Origin: Sanghuangporus weigelae | Taxonomy: Eukaryota; Basidiomycota; Agaricomycetes; Hymenochaetales; Hymenochaetaceae | Direction: 5' to 3' | DNA length: 64,000 bases | Assembly (NCBI GenBank): GCA_033182465.1 | Contig: CP137324.1 | Location: 1,240,001-1,304,000 of the forward strand | Shown: in pieces, positions 35,891-45,608 of the stretch | Position numbering within the stretch: position 1 is the first letter of the stretch | Layout of the letters: each line of letters begins with the position of its first letter | The notes under the pieces: generated by a model | The model's database searches: none | The model's input: the letters and a program-made list of their open reading frames with translations, nothing else | What the model was told of the DNA's origin: nothing | Position numbers and translations under genes: made by a program

Positions 35891-36065
35891 GTTTTATACC
35901 ATCTTGTTGGTATGTCGGCGATGTCTTGCCTAATTCTTCTATCTCTGCTCTCGCTTTGGTGTGCCACATTGATGTCATCGCTTGGTAAGGTCATTGGGGA
36001 CCTTACTCATCGTCTCTATTGTGGATCCATAAGCGGCTCCATCGGGTGGAGTGCATGTGATGCAA

Positions 36066-39000
36066 CTATTGCCTCATTCGTTTTCGTGCGGCGATCCATT
36101 GGTTAAGGTTCGGCGGCTGGATTGCCTGAGGATACTTTTTATGGAATGCTTCGATCATTTGATAGGAGTTCTTGAGGTTGTCAAGTGGCTCCCATGTTCG
36201 CTCCTGGTATCCTTTCCATTGGATAAGGTATTGGACCTTGCTCCGATGACGTCTTGTATTATGAATCGTCTCCACTTCGTACTCTGCTTCTCCCTCCACT
36301 TCAATAGGTGGTGGTTCATCCAAAGTGGGTCTTCCAGGGTATTCCTTTCGTTTGTAAGGCCTGAGAAGACTCGCATGAAACACTGGGTGGATCGGAAGGG
36401 TTTCGGGTAAGCGTAATCTGAATGACACTTGTCCGACTGCCTTCTCGACTTTATAAGGCCCTGCCCATTTCATTGCAAGTTTCTTCGTTGGTTCCAATCG
36501 ACTGAGATTCCTCATGTCTAGTAACACTTCGTCTCCTGGCTTGTACTCTGGCAGTTTGCCTCGATGCAGGTCTGCATAAAGCTTCATTGCCTCATTCGCT
36601 TGCCTAATCGAATTATAGGCTTCTTGCTGTACTTGTCGAAGCTCCTCTAGGTGATTTATTGCTTCTGGGACGTTTGAATCACCGGTCTCCGCAACGTCCA
36701 GGTGAGGATGCCATCCATACAGTGTATAGAATGGTGACTGATGTGTAGTACTGTGCTTCCTGTTGTTGTAGGCGAATTCTGCTATATCGATGTACTCTGC
36801 CCAATCTGTTTGTCGGTAGGACACATAGCAGCGTAAGTACTGTTCAAGCTCTTGATTTAGTCGCTCGGTTTGACCATCGGTTTGTGGATGATATGCTGTA
36901 CTAGTTTTCCAATCGACATCGATGAGTCTGCAGAACTCCTTGAGGAATTGCGCGGTGAAGTTGCTACCTCGGTCGGAGATTACTCGTTTAGGGGCCCCGT
37001 AGTATTTGAAGACATGTTGGCGGAACAAACGTGCCAACTGCTTAGCATTGGGTATTCCTTGGCAAGGAATGAACTTCCCCATTTTAGTGAGTTTGTCCAC
37101 TATAACGAGTATCGCACTGTAGCCTTCATTGCTGACTGGTAAGTCGGTAATCAGGTCACAGGTTATGGTTTCCCATGGTTGATGTGGTGCCTCCAACGGT
37201 TGGAGCGGCGGATTTCGAAACTGTCGAATCGGTTTTGCACGCTGACATATGTCGCAGGTTGCGGTATATGCTCGGATCATTTCTTCCATCTTCGGCCAAT
37301 AGTATGATCGCTTTACAAGCTCTATGGTCTTTTCTGCTCCTGGGTGGCCTGCAAGTTTGTGATCATGGCGCCTTCGGATTAGCAACGCTCGTAGGTTGGC
37401 GGACGGCGGGATATATAATGCATTGGTTACGTAGTGCAAGCCGTTCCTGTAACTGTAGCCGTTGCTCTGCTTGATCGCCTGAATTTCCTTCTTAGCCTCC
37501 TCGGTATTGTAGTTCCTCTTGATCGTTCGGATAATAGGATCAGAGATAGTGACCATTTCAGTTTCTAGCTTGTATAGACCGTTGATCTCTGTGCGTCGCA
37601 ATGTTTGTTGCTTGATCGTATCAGGAGGTAATAAGGTAACTCCTAAGTTGTCCTTGTCCTCTGGCATATAGTCGGATCGTCGTGATAGCTCGTCAGCTTG
37701 GTTCTTCTTGCCTGGCCAATGGAGAATCTTGAAGTTATATCGTGATAACTCTAGTGCCCATCTTGCTTGACGTCTCGATAGATTCTGAGCTGTCATGAAG
37801 TATCGGAGGTTTGCATGATCGCTTCGGATTGTTACTGGTTCTTTGGTTCCCTCCAATAGGTGTCTCCAATGCTTGAGTGCTTCCATGATTGCTAGCATCT
37901 CTTTGTCATGCGTCGGATAGTTTCGTTGGGTGTTCGTTAGAGTTTTCGACATGAAACCTAAAGGTCTCAGTTCTCCTTGGTTGTCTTCTTGTTGTAAGAC
38001 TGCACCAATCGCTACATCGGATGCATCGGTTTCCAATGTATATGGTTTGTCTGGCTTTGGCATTGCCAATGCGACTTCCGTTTCGAATGCCTTCTTGATA
38101 CTTTCGAATGCCTTATCTTGTGCCTCTGCCCATATGAACTTGCGATCCTTTTTGATAAGGTCGCCAATAGGTGCGAATGTATCGGCATAGTTCCTGATGA
38201 ATCTTCGGTAGAAGTTACAAAATCCTTGGAACTTTCGAACTTGTCGTTTCGTCTTTGGCACTGGCCATTCGTGAATAGCTTTGAGCTTATAAGGATCCAT
38301 CTGGATGCCTTTCGTTCCTACTACAAATCCCAAGTAGTCGAGCTGGGTTTGGAGGAAGTGACATTTCTCGATTTTGAGGTAAATGTCGAGCTCTCGGCAT
38401 TTCTGTAGAATTGCCCTGAGGAGTTTCCAATGTTCCTCTTCAGTTTGTGCTTGACCAATAAGGTCGTCCAAATAGTTGAGTGCTTCTTCTGTCCTGAGCC
38501 AATATTCGAAGTTGTCATTCATGAATCGTTGGAATACTGCAGGTGAGTTCTTCATTCCAAACATCATGACCTTTGGCTTGTAGACTGCATTGCCAACTCG
38601 GAATGCTGCTTTCCACTCGTCTCCTTCTCGGATTCGCAGGTTGTTGTAACCTGATCGCATGTCGAGTGTAAAGAAGAATTTTCCTTTCTCCAGTTTCTCT
38701 GGGAGAACACTCATGATCGGTATCGGGTATGGGTCTGATACTGTCGTGTCGTTGATGTCTCGGTAATCGGTTACTGCTCGTGCTCCTCCGTCTTTCTTTC
38801 CTACAAAGAAGACTGGTGCTGCTACCGGACATGGTTCATGTGGTTGAACCTTTTCAATCCATCCTTTGTCAAGTAACTCTTTGACATAAGCATCGAGTGC
38901 TGCCTGCTCTTCTCGTGTGAGCTTGATAATAGGCCTTGGTTTCGGTAATGGTACTCCTTCTTTGAGGTTAATCGCCATATCCCATTTCGTATGCTTGGGT

Positions 39001-40544
39001 AACCTTCTTGACTTGTCAGGATCAAAGACATCTGCGTAGTCTTCTATTTCCTTTGGTAGGAGTTTTCGCCAATCTCGTTTCTGTGTTCCTAGTAATCCTT
39101 CTGCAGCTGCCTTTTGCTGAGAATACTGCTGGGATACTGAACTCGCTTTGTTCAGAGGCTGTGAGACTTGGTTCTGCTGCCTTGGTGACCAATTTCGATT
39201 GATGTCTAGCTCTAGCTTTGCAGCGAGCTCTTCCTTTCTGGTAAGGGTAGCTGGTTGGTTGGTCGTCCTAAGACTTTCAATGTCTTCTGGCTCTATATCG
39301 TGCATAGGAGTGTCTTCTGTTGTCTCCTGCTCGTCTTGCATCTCGATATCGCTTTCGTTGTCTGCCCATCTTGTACGCTTCGGTGTGGGACTAGCTCCTC
39401 GCATTAACGATGCCGTTCTCGGTCGTATAATGCCTGCCACTGGCTTCTCTGGATACCGTGTCTTCCGTGGTCGTATCCTGTATTTCATGCCTGGGTTTTC
39501 TTCTGGTGATGGCCAGAGTTCTTCATCTTCTGGCATGTTTTGCCTCAGTGGGTGTATCTTCTGTGGTGGTTGTTTCTTCCAACGTTTCGGAGAGTCATTT
39601 ATTTCCTCCTGTTCGTCTAGGCTATGCTTGCCTGTTACATCTTGTGTTTCACCTTCGGATGTCTGGTACAGTTGCCGTGCTGGGATCATCCGTCTCGGTA
39701 TGTGCCTTGGTCGTCGTTGCACTATACTCGTTCCTTGTGGTGCCTGTTTCTTCCATCGCTTGGGAGTGTAGTTTATTTCCTCCTCATCTCGATGATGCTT
39801 GTTTGCCGTTTCCTGTTGTGGCTGTTTCGTTGCAGAGTCTGGTATATTTTCCGTGCTCGGACTCTTCACTTCTGGCGTCTGTTTTGCCTGTTCCAGTCTT
39901 GGTGTTGCTGGTCTGGTTTCCGGCTTCGCTTGTGGCTTCGTTTCGTGAGAGTGTCCGTTGTTGTCTCTCCTTGGCGCAAATATTATTCCTGGTGCTCCAG
40001 AGTGTCGATAGTTGTCTCTGTCCTGAGCCTGTTGCTTCGTGTTATGCCTAGGTCTTGTCTTGTCAGGTTTGCCTTTCGTTTGCCGTTTCCGTTTGCGCTT
40101 CTTGTGCCTTCGCTTCTTGGTAGCTCGTATGACGTTGAGCTCGAATGGTATCGAATTACCATTCCGATTCCATACTTGATTCTTCCAATCAATTTCGGGA
40201 TTGACTTTGGCCAAATAGTCAATTCCTAGGATCACTTGATCCTGTCCTGTGGTTGCTACTGCCAACGTTTGTGGCTGCGGTTTAGGTCCATCAAAAATTA
40301 ATGTGTAGACCTCGTGCGTGATTGCTCCTCCTTGGTTGGGACTTCCATCCGCATTATTCAAAGGTCGAGGGTGATCAAGCCTCTTTTTGAATAGGCTGTA
40401 GTGTCGTACCAAGTTGGGGTGTATCGTGCTGCATGTAGCTCCGGAATCGATTAACGCTTTGACTGCTAGGGTCTTTGTTCCAACCTTCACTCGAATAGGT
40501 AATCGGGGATGCAATGCTTGTATTGGCAATCGTTTATTGTACAT
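36066..40544 (-). CDS. Pol polyprotein of the chromovirus (1492 aa) with C-terminal chromodomain
   Basis: Protease, reverse transcriptase, RNase H and integrase for copying and inserting the element. Domains in order: aspartic protease near residue 30 (ALIDSGATCSTIHPNL) and a long charged linker rich in Lys, Arg and Gln. Reverse transcriptase follows at about 560-760 (YPIPIMSVLPEKLEKG, FFTLDMRSGYNNLRI, catalytic YLDDL), then RNase H from about 840 (TLETDASDVAIGAVL), an integrase zinc finger (HPGAEKTIELVKRSYYWPKM then CDICQRAK), the catalytic core (ITCDLITDLP, VISDRGSNFTAQF) and GPYKVEKAVGQVSFRLRLPE. The last 70 residues are a chromodomain (VQYLIQWKGYQERTWEPLDN), the mark of chromoviruses, which read histone marks to choose targets. 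Looks whole. Confidence 0.96.
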   Translation of the reverse strand: MYNKRLPIQALHPRLPIRVKVGTKTLAVKALIDSGATCSTIHPNLVRHYSLFKKRLDHPRPLNNADGSPNQGGAITHEVYTLIFDGPKPQPQTLAVATTGQDQVILGIDYLAKVNPEIDWKNQVWNRNGNSIPFELNVIRATKKRRHKKRKRKRQTKGKPDKTRPRHNTKQQAQDRDNYRHSGAPGIIFAPRRDNNGHSHETKPQAKPETRPATPRLEQAKQTPEVKSPSTENIPDSATKQPQQETANKHHRDEEEINYTPKRWKKQAPQGTSIVQRRPRHIPRRMIPARQLYQTSEGETQDVTGKHSLDEQEEINDSPKRWKKQPPQKIHPLRQNMPEDEELWPSPEENPGMKYRIRPRKTRYPEKPVAGIIRPRTASLMRGASPTPKRTRWADNESDIEMQDEQETTEDTPMHDIEPEDIESLRTTNQPATLTRKEELAAKLELDINRNWSPRQQNQVSQPLNKASSVSQQYSQQKAAAEGLLGTQKRDWRKLLPKEIEDYADVFDPDKSRRLPKHTKWDMAINLKEGVPLPKPRPIIKLTREEQAALDAYVKELLDKGWIEKVQPHEPCPVAAPVFFVGKKDGGARAVTDYRDINDTTVSDPYPIPIMSVLPEKLEKGKFFFTLDMRSGYNNLRIREGDEWKAAFRVGNAVYKPKVMMFGMKNSPAVFQRFMNDNFEYWLRTEEALNYLDDLIGQAQTEEEHWKLLRAILQKCRELDIYLKIEKCHFLQTQLDYLGFVVGTKGIQMDPYKLKAIHEWPVPKTKRQVRKFQGFCNFYRRFIRNYADTFAPIGDLIKKDRKFIWAEAQDKAFESIKKAFETEVALAMPKPDKPYTLETDASDVAIGAVLQQEDNQGELRPLGFMSKTLTNTQRNYPTHDKEMLAIMEALKHWRHLLEGTKEPVTIRSDHANLRYFMTAQNLSRRQARWALELSRYNFKILHWPGKKNQADELSRRSDYMPEDKDNLGVTLLPPDTIKQQTLRRTEINGLYKLETEMVTISDPIIRTIKRNYNTEEAKKEIQAIKQSNGYSYRNGLHYVTNALYIPPSANLRALLIRRRHDHKLAGHPGAEKTIELVKRSYYWPKMEEMIRAYTATCDICQRAKPIRQFRNPPLQPLEAPHQPWETITCDLITDLPVSNEGYSAILVIVDKLTKMGKFIPCQGIPNAKQLARLFRQHVFKYYGAPKRVISDRGSNFTAQFLKEFCRLIDVDWKTSTAYHPQTDGQTERLNQELEQYLRCYVSYRQTDWAEYIDIAEFAYNNRKHSTTHQSPFYTLYGWHPHLDVAETGDSNVPEAINHLEELRQVQQEAYNSIRQANEAMKLYADLHRGKLPEYKPGDEVLLDMRNLSRLEPTKKLAMKWAGPYKVEKAVGQVSFRLRLPETLPIHPVFHASLLRPYKRKEYPGRPTLDEPPPIEVEGEAEYEVETIHNTRRHRSKVQYLIQWKGYQERTWEPLDNLKNSYQMIEAFHKKYPQAIQPPNLNQWIAARKRMRQ

Positions 40545-40648
40545 CGCTTCACTGGGGTTGAACCCAGGAGGTTTGAAACACTGGTTGTTGAAACCTTTCT
40601 CGTCACCCTTGTCACACTCACATCGCGCAGTCTCGTTCGATGGAGGTC

Positions 40649-41737
40649 TTAATCTTTTCCCTGTTGCTCTTTACTTGCTAGGGATTTGCGAATGTTGTTT
40701 CGGTATTCTTCGTCATGCTTGCAAGTCCATCCTGCTGATTCGTCGCCTTTAGCCCATGCTACATGGTCGTAGTGGACTGGCCTTCGGCAGTGTGGATCGG
40801 GACATGTTTCCTTGAAATCGATTGTTCGTGTTGTCATCGTCCTCCGTTTTACACCATTAGTCTTCTTCGGCCGCTTAGAGGAAGAACCCTTTTGCTTCCT
40901 TGGTGCCTTGCACTCCTTTGCGTAATGTCCTGACTTTTCACAGTTGTAGCATTTGCCTCCCTTCTTCGGCAAGCCTCGGAGTGCATCTACATCCATGGCG
41001 TCTGGATCTCGTTTCGTTGTTTGTACTGGTGGTCGGAAAGATGACTGTCCATTCGATTTGAATCTTGGGGTATATGTTTGACTACCCATGAGCCTTTGCC
41101 TGGCATCAGAGTTTGCTAGGTTGCTTGTCCATTCCATCCATGCATCGAGGTCGTTCTTCTCGAAAGCGTCGGGTTGTACAGATTCGACTCGTCGTTTGAC
41201 CCACATGTCTAGTCCTTTGACATAGATGTACTTGAGCATCTGCTTATCCATCGTGTCTGGTGCTCGTGCTTTGAGTCGTCGGAATTCGTCGTTGTACGCC
41301 CTAATGCTTGCTCCTTTCTGCTGGATGCATAGTAGTTGGAATAGGGCTTCCTGTTCTCCAATGATCGGATGTCCTGCTCGGATCCTCATCCAGTTCAGCA
41401 TGTCCTTGAGTGATGCGAACATTCCATTTGTTGCAGCGATAATCGCAGGTACTGGTTTCAGTTTCCCATTGGCATCGAATGATGTTAGGGTATTCTTCTC
41501 TGCAAACCAATCGTAGCTGTCGCCTTCTAGTGCCGCAAATAGGCTCTTTGCGATCTCCTCCTCATCCTTGACTCCATGCTGTGCCAGCTTCGAGATACAT
41601 CGACTAATCCACAGATCAATATCTTCGCTTCGCTTGCCATAGTACTTCGGAAGCTTGATGCTGTGTTTAGAGAGTTGTGTCTGAAGAGTCTGTAGTTGCT
41701 GCTCCAGTGCTTGCACCTTCTGGTCGGTTGTCGACAT
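40649..41737 (-). CDS. Gag of the chromovirus (362 aa)
   Basis: Capsid and nucleocapsid protein. A short coiled coil (KVQALEQQLQTLQTQLSKHS) opens the protein. The retrotransposon-Gag core follows (LFAALEGDSYDWFAEKNTLT, YNDEFRRLKARAPDTMDKQM), then the zinc knuckle CYNCEKSGHYAKEC. A second Cys/His cluster (CPDPHCRRPVHYDH ... C) is less usual. It overlaps ORF-B at its 5' end by 71 nt and lies in a different frame from both ORF-B and Pol. Confidence 0.9.
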   Translation of the reverse strand: MSTTDQKVQALEQQLQTLQTQLSKHSIKLPKYYGKRSEDIDLWISRCISKLAQHGVKDEEEIAKSLFAALEGDSYDWFAEKNTLTSFDANGKLKPVPAIIAATNGMFASLKDMLNWMRIRAGHPIIGEQEALFQLLCIQQKGASIRAYNDEFRRLKARAPDTMDKQMLKYIYVKGLDMWVKRRVESVQPDAFEKNDLDAWMEWTSNLANSDARQRLMGSQTYTPRFKSNGQSSFRPPVQTTKRDPDAMDVDALRGLPKKGGKCYNCEKSGHYAKECKAPRKQKGSSSKRPKKTNGVKRRTMTTRTIDFKETCPDPHCRRPVHYDHVAWAKGDESAGWTCKHDEEYRNNIRKSLASKEQQGKD

Positions 41738-42701
41738 GATCGTAAGTGCTTATGGGCACTGCTGGTGGTGAATAGGATGGTGGTGGTGGATTCTCTGGCG
41801 CTTGGGTTGCTACTGCACCACTTGCTGGTACTGCAGGTACTGTTGGTACTTGGATAATAACCGTTCGAGGTGGGGTTCTGAGTAAGAATGGCCTTCGTGA
41901 TGCTTCTTCGTCTGAGGACACTGATTCGTCAGAACTCTGTTCCTGTTGGGCTCTCTCTCTTGGTAGAAAGTATTCCCAGCGTTGTGCTGCCTGAGCTACT
42001 TCTCGAATTCGTTGAGCGTGTTCGAGTATGTTCCTCGAGGTGGTTTCGGTTGTCTGTACCGATGTGAGTATAGCTGCGTAGGTGCGTTGACTCGACTCGA
42101 TTGTTTGTCCTAGTTGGAGTAGGGCTTCTCGCAGGTTATGGATGTCTTGAACAATCCTTGGTTGATCTAGAGCTGTCCTGTTAAGCTCTCCGACTCTCGT
42201 CTCAATCGTTTGTAGTTGTTGTTCCTGAGCAGTAATCCTGTTCCGGATAGCGTTGAGCTCTCGGTCAAGTACTCCGTTTCCGTCTATGACCCGATGATTG
42301 AGTGCTCCTGCTGCTCGATCCAATTCCAGAGTATATCTCTCTAGAGCTGCTACTTGTGCTCCAATTCTTTGAGTAGTTGCTTCTAGTGCTTCGAATCGAT
42401 CTCCTACTGCTGTCGCGTATGCTCCGGTTGGTAGACTGTTTGACTGCCCCGTGTTTGCAGTTCGTTCTTCCAGTCTTTCAACCCTTTCTTGTAGCCTTCT
42501 GATCACTGGTGGATACAATATGCTGTGGTTCGTTGTCGCGTATAGTATGTCGTGATCGCTTTCCAGACTACGTAGCCTGTTGGTGATATGTTGAACTCGT
42601 TCGTCGAGGGATCTAGGTGTGAACCTCGTTTGATTATCGTTCGCCCGTTCGTTCGTTCGATGACCGTTACTTCTGTTGTTGGCGTTTCCTGATCGGTTCA
42701 T
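41667..42701 (-). CDS. ORF-B of the chromovirus, coiled-coil protein before gag (344 aa)
   Basis: Complete frame on the sense strand. Long heptad-rich stretches (LDRAAGALNHRVIDGNGVLD, ITAQEQQLQTIETRVGELNR, DIHNLREALLQLGQTIESSQ) suggest a rod or oligomer, and a Pro/Ala/Thr-rich C-terminus follows. Its start overlaps the stop of ORF-A by four bases (ATGA), and its end overlaps gag. No enzyme motif. It may be an accessory structural protein or an N-terminal Gag extension in another frame. Confidence 0.7.
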   Translation of the reverse strand: MNRSGNANNRSNGHRTNERANDNQTRFTPRSLDERVQHITNRLRSLESDHDILYATTNHSILYPPVIRRLQERVERLEERTANTGQSNSLPTGAYATAVGDRFEALEATTQRIGAQVAALERYTLELDRAAGALNHRVIDGNGVLDRELNAIRNRITAQEQQLQTIETRVGELNRTALDQPRIVQDIHNLREALLQLGQTIESSQRTYAAILTSVQTTETTSRNILEHAQRIREVAQAAQRWEYFLPRERAQQEQSSDESVSSDEEASRRPFLLRTPPRTVIIQVPTVPAVPASGAVATQAPENPPPPSYSPPAVPISTYDHVDNRPEGASTGAATTDSSDTTL

Positions 42702-43039
42702 GAACTTCGTTTCTCGCCTGATGCTTCAGGGTTATTGTTCCTTGGTGCTGTTAACCAAGTAGTTCCTTTCTCGTCGAATGTAGCAATAGTGGAAGGGACT
42801 GCTGCTACTTTCGTGGTTGTTGTTTGCGTGCTCCCAACTGCAGGGCTACCAGATGCCTTTGCTATTAGGTACACTTCGTCGTTGTAGGGGTTATGATAGT
42901 AGATATGTGATTTAAGTGAATTGGGTTTGTCGTTCTCCAGGATGTGCACTTGTCCTGAGGATTCGATATGGGTACTAGTCTCGAAACTAGTGACGTCGAT
43001 AGGGACTTGAGGTCGACGGTCCTCGCCTCGATAAAACAC
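42698..43039 (-). CDS. ORF-A of the chromovirus, first frame after the 5' LTR (113 aa)
   Basis: It begins about 60 bp inside the 5' LTR boundary (MFYRGEDRRPQVPIDVTSFE). Its stop overlaps the start of ORF-B in an ATGA arrangement. The sequence has a hydrophilic profile with no recognised domain. The tight overlaps suggest it is translated from the same RNA as ORF-B and Gag. Confidence 0.6.
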   Translation of the reverse strand: MFYRGEDRRPQVPIDVTSFETSTHIESSGQVHILENDKPNSLKSHIYYHNPYNDEVYLIAKASGSPAVGSTQTTTTKVAAVPSTIATFDEKGTTWLTAPRNNNPEASGEKRSS

Positions 43040-43100
43040 TAGCCAAGAACCTTGCCCGTGAGAGGTGGTGGTAAAACTAGCGAGTGATCTTTCGATCCAA

Positions 43101-44613
43101 TGTTAGGGAGTAGGCCCGGGGTTACACCGGTTTGATCCTTTTGCCTAAGCAGCGGTGTGTTGTGCAGAGGTGATCTTATCTACCCACGTCTGGCTGTACC
43201 ACGCGGTCCCTTACTAGCCTTCCTAGTCGCGGTCCGAGTTATGGATGCTTTCAGATACGAGGTAATAGTAAAGCAGATTGGGATTTCCAAGAGGCGTGAT
43301 AGTACAAAGCACACAGTAATAGCTCGCTGTAGGGCAAGCTTTACACCAGTGTGTTAAGAGGATCGAAAGATGGGGAAATGAGGGCCTAATCCTACAACTA
43401 TTTATGCTCCCAGATATTCCATTTTTCCGTCCTATTTCTTACTCATCCTGTCTCCACTTTACTCCACTTTCCTCCACCATTACATCTGTTCCTTTGTCAT
43501 CCTGCTGCGCTTCGCTCCACTTTGCTCCAATCTTTGTAAGGTCGTCTCCACTATGACAGAATTCTTTGGAGTTGCTGACTGAGACAATAGAGGTGGTGCT
43601 CCGATATGGAATGCTCCACTGTCAGTACTCCATAACGATGTCATTGCCGTCATTGAGTGGCATCTTTGCTCTTGGAGCGATGTAGGCTGCTCGGTATGTG
43701 ATTCTTCGGAATTCATCTCGAGGTCCAGCGAGGGTAAGCATAACTCGCACGTCAGTGTTAAGGTGTCGGGTCGGTGTAGAGTATGGTCCAAGGCATATCA
43801 TGAACTGCATAAGCTCTGCTGGTGGGTTCTGCTGGGTTCTGGTGACTAGCCATGCTTTGCCTTCGTATCGTATATCTCGAATGTAGCGCCATATCCTTCG
43901 TTGTATAAGGAGTTGTAATTGCTTGGTTTCCAGGTTCGCATCTCTCGGTAAATAAAGGTTTGCCTGTATCGTAGATGCTGGACATGGTGTGTGCAACTCC
44001 GGTCTATACCATCCAATCATTCTCCAAGTTATCGGGTTCGCAGTTCGAGGGGTCCGAGTTGTGATCGTGAGTTCCTCTCGTTTCTTGGGTACTATTGGGC
44101 TTGGTGGATTGGAATGCATTGTATCCTGAAGGTGTCGCTCGGTTTCGATGTGACAGTCACGCGTACCAACCGTTGCCGTGCATACTAAGTAGTATACTTC
44201 ATAAAGGACCATGTAAACTCGTGCACAGACTTGACAGTGCTGAAATGCCAGTGAGGTCTCCATAAACCTTATTAGCCTTTAGCCTTTTAGCGTTTAGGCT
44301 TTAGTAGTTGTGCTTCTGGACTTCTAAGAAGTTTGATCGCTTCTTTTGATCGAGGTCACTCTGGTTGCTTGGTCGGCGGCGTTAGAGTGGTAGTCCGTGG
44401 TAATAGGCGGTCGGCGGTGTTAGCTGTTAGCGGGATTACGTATCCGCTTCGGTGCCTCTAGCGCTCGGGTGGTAACGGGTTACTGTTGCCTAGGCCGCTC
44501 GATCGCTTGGGCCCGTGATAGCTGGCTTGGTTACTGGTTGTGTTTGGAAAGCTGATCGTGTGGATCTGCTGATCGCGTCGATCCTGATGCGAGTTTTTGA
44601 GCGGATCCTTTCA
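43101..44613 (-). repeat. Chromovirus 5' LTR (1513 bp)
   Basis: Nearly identical to 32322-33834 over its full length. It contains the matching 213-residue frame at 43622-44263. The sense direction is minus, so transcription would start in this copy. Confidence 0.95.
43622..44263 (-). CDS. ORF inside the chromovirus 5' LTR (213 aa)
   Basis: Same frame and length as the copy in the 3' LTR at 32843-33484, starting METSLAFQHCQVCARVY about 350 bp into the LTR on the sense strand. It would be transcribed in full only from a promoter upstream of or early in the LTR, or from the genomic RNA's 3' end. Confidence 0.5.
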   Translation of the reverse strand: METSLAFQHCQVCARVYMVLYEVYYLVCTATVGTRDCHIETERHLQDTMHSNPPSPIVPKKREELTITTRTPRTANPITWRMIGWYRPELHTPCPASTIQANLYLPRDANLETKQLQLLIQRRIWRYIRDIRYEGKAWLVTRTQQNPPAELMQFMICLGPYSTPTRHLNTDVRVMLTLAGPRDEFRRITYRAAYIAPRAKMPLNDGNDIVMEY

Positions 44614-44618
44614 GGCAC

Positions 44619-44991
44619 AGTGCCTCCAAACCAGTTCTTCTTTCGGCGGCACATAGAATCGAGCCCAGGTGATGATATGGCTGTCGGAGAGGTCGGCAGT
44701 TCGTCCAAGGAGGTAGACGGCATCAAGAAACCTAGGTATGGAGGTGGGGGAGCCAGAAACATCGATTTTGGGGATAGATTTGTCACCAGGGAGCGGCATA
44801 GTGAAGCCTGAGATGGTGGGAGAGGGTCCGGCAAATGGGAGTGCATCAGGATCAGTGAATTGTGGGACTGTCATGGCGCCGCAGGTGTTGGCAGTCCGCC
44901 GCAGTTTTGAACAAGTCGAAAAATGAGCAAAATCAAGGGTGGGAGGGAGGGGACTTCAAAAACAAACAGCTCCCTCGCGTGGGCTCCAAAA
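44619..44991 (-). other. Element 1 leader and N-terminal part of its Gag
   Basis: The short part of LTR retrotransposon 1 between its 5' LTR and the chromovirus. A minus-strand frame starting MTVPQFTDPDALPFAG lies here; it is the first part of the Gag whose remainder is at 30205-32321. The primer-site candidate sits at its right edge. Treated as a fossil. Confidence 0.7.
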
Positions 44992-45608
44992 TGTCGGTCG
45001 GCGGTGTCGTATCTGAAGGTGCTACAGATGTCCGTCCTACTAAGGGTGCTGAATGTATGAAGGGACCTCCAAAAATGGGATGCCGACGCTATCAGACTCT
45101 CAAAGACCTACTACCCGGCAGGTGCCAGGAACCGTCGGAGATGTAATGGATGGGTCTAGGGATGCCGCTGGATAAAGGGAATAGGATAACAGGACCGCCG
45201 CTTGAGAGGGGGGATCACAGGGGGCTGCCGACGTGGTATAAACTCGGCCACAGGAAGGTATGAAGTGTATAAGATGAATATAAAGGATAAAATGGAGTGA
45301 GTGGCTGGAGAAGGCGCCGCTGGGTCGTCTGATAGGATGCCTGGGTCGTCGGATGGCCGCCGACGTCGAATAGAGGGGTGCCGGACTGAGGGGGAGGCCG
45401 CAGGAATCTGCCGCAGTAGCGTAAACGCGATAGATGAAAGGAAAAGACCGTATAAGATCAATATATGGGATAAACTGGAGTGAAAGGCTGGAAAGGACGC
45501 AGAAGGGGAGTCTGATGAGATGCCTGGGTCGTCGGATGGCCGCCGACGTCGAATAGAGGGGTGCCGGACTGAGGGGGAGGCTGCAGGAATCCGCCGCAGT
45601 AGCGTAAA

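Larger units (their letters stand above)
32322..44613 (-). mobile_element. LTR retrotransposon 2: 12.3-kb chromovirus (Ty3/Gypsy) with extra genes, looks whole
   Basis: LTR fossil with a 5-bp target duplication GGCAC (32317-32321 and 44614-44618), inside gag of element 1. The two LTRs are 1513 bp each and nearly identical (I noticed one difference), so the insertion is very recent. It reads on the minus strand. A primer-site candidate (TTGGATCGAAAGATC) follows the 5' LTR, and a polypurine tract (AGGGGGGGTG) precedes the 3' LTR. Order: ORF-A, ORF-B, Gag, Pol with chromodomain, ORF-E, and an antisense gene near the 3' end. I see no break in Gag or Pol. Confidence 0.93.

Noticed and set aside
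39148-40229. Several long plus-strand frames of about 200 residues opposite pol
   Set aside because: They are rich in Cys, Ser, Leu and Phe as expected from the complement of the Lys/Arg/Gln-rich Pol linker; they overlap each other in several frames and show no start or splice context.
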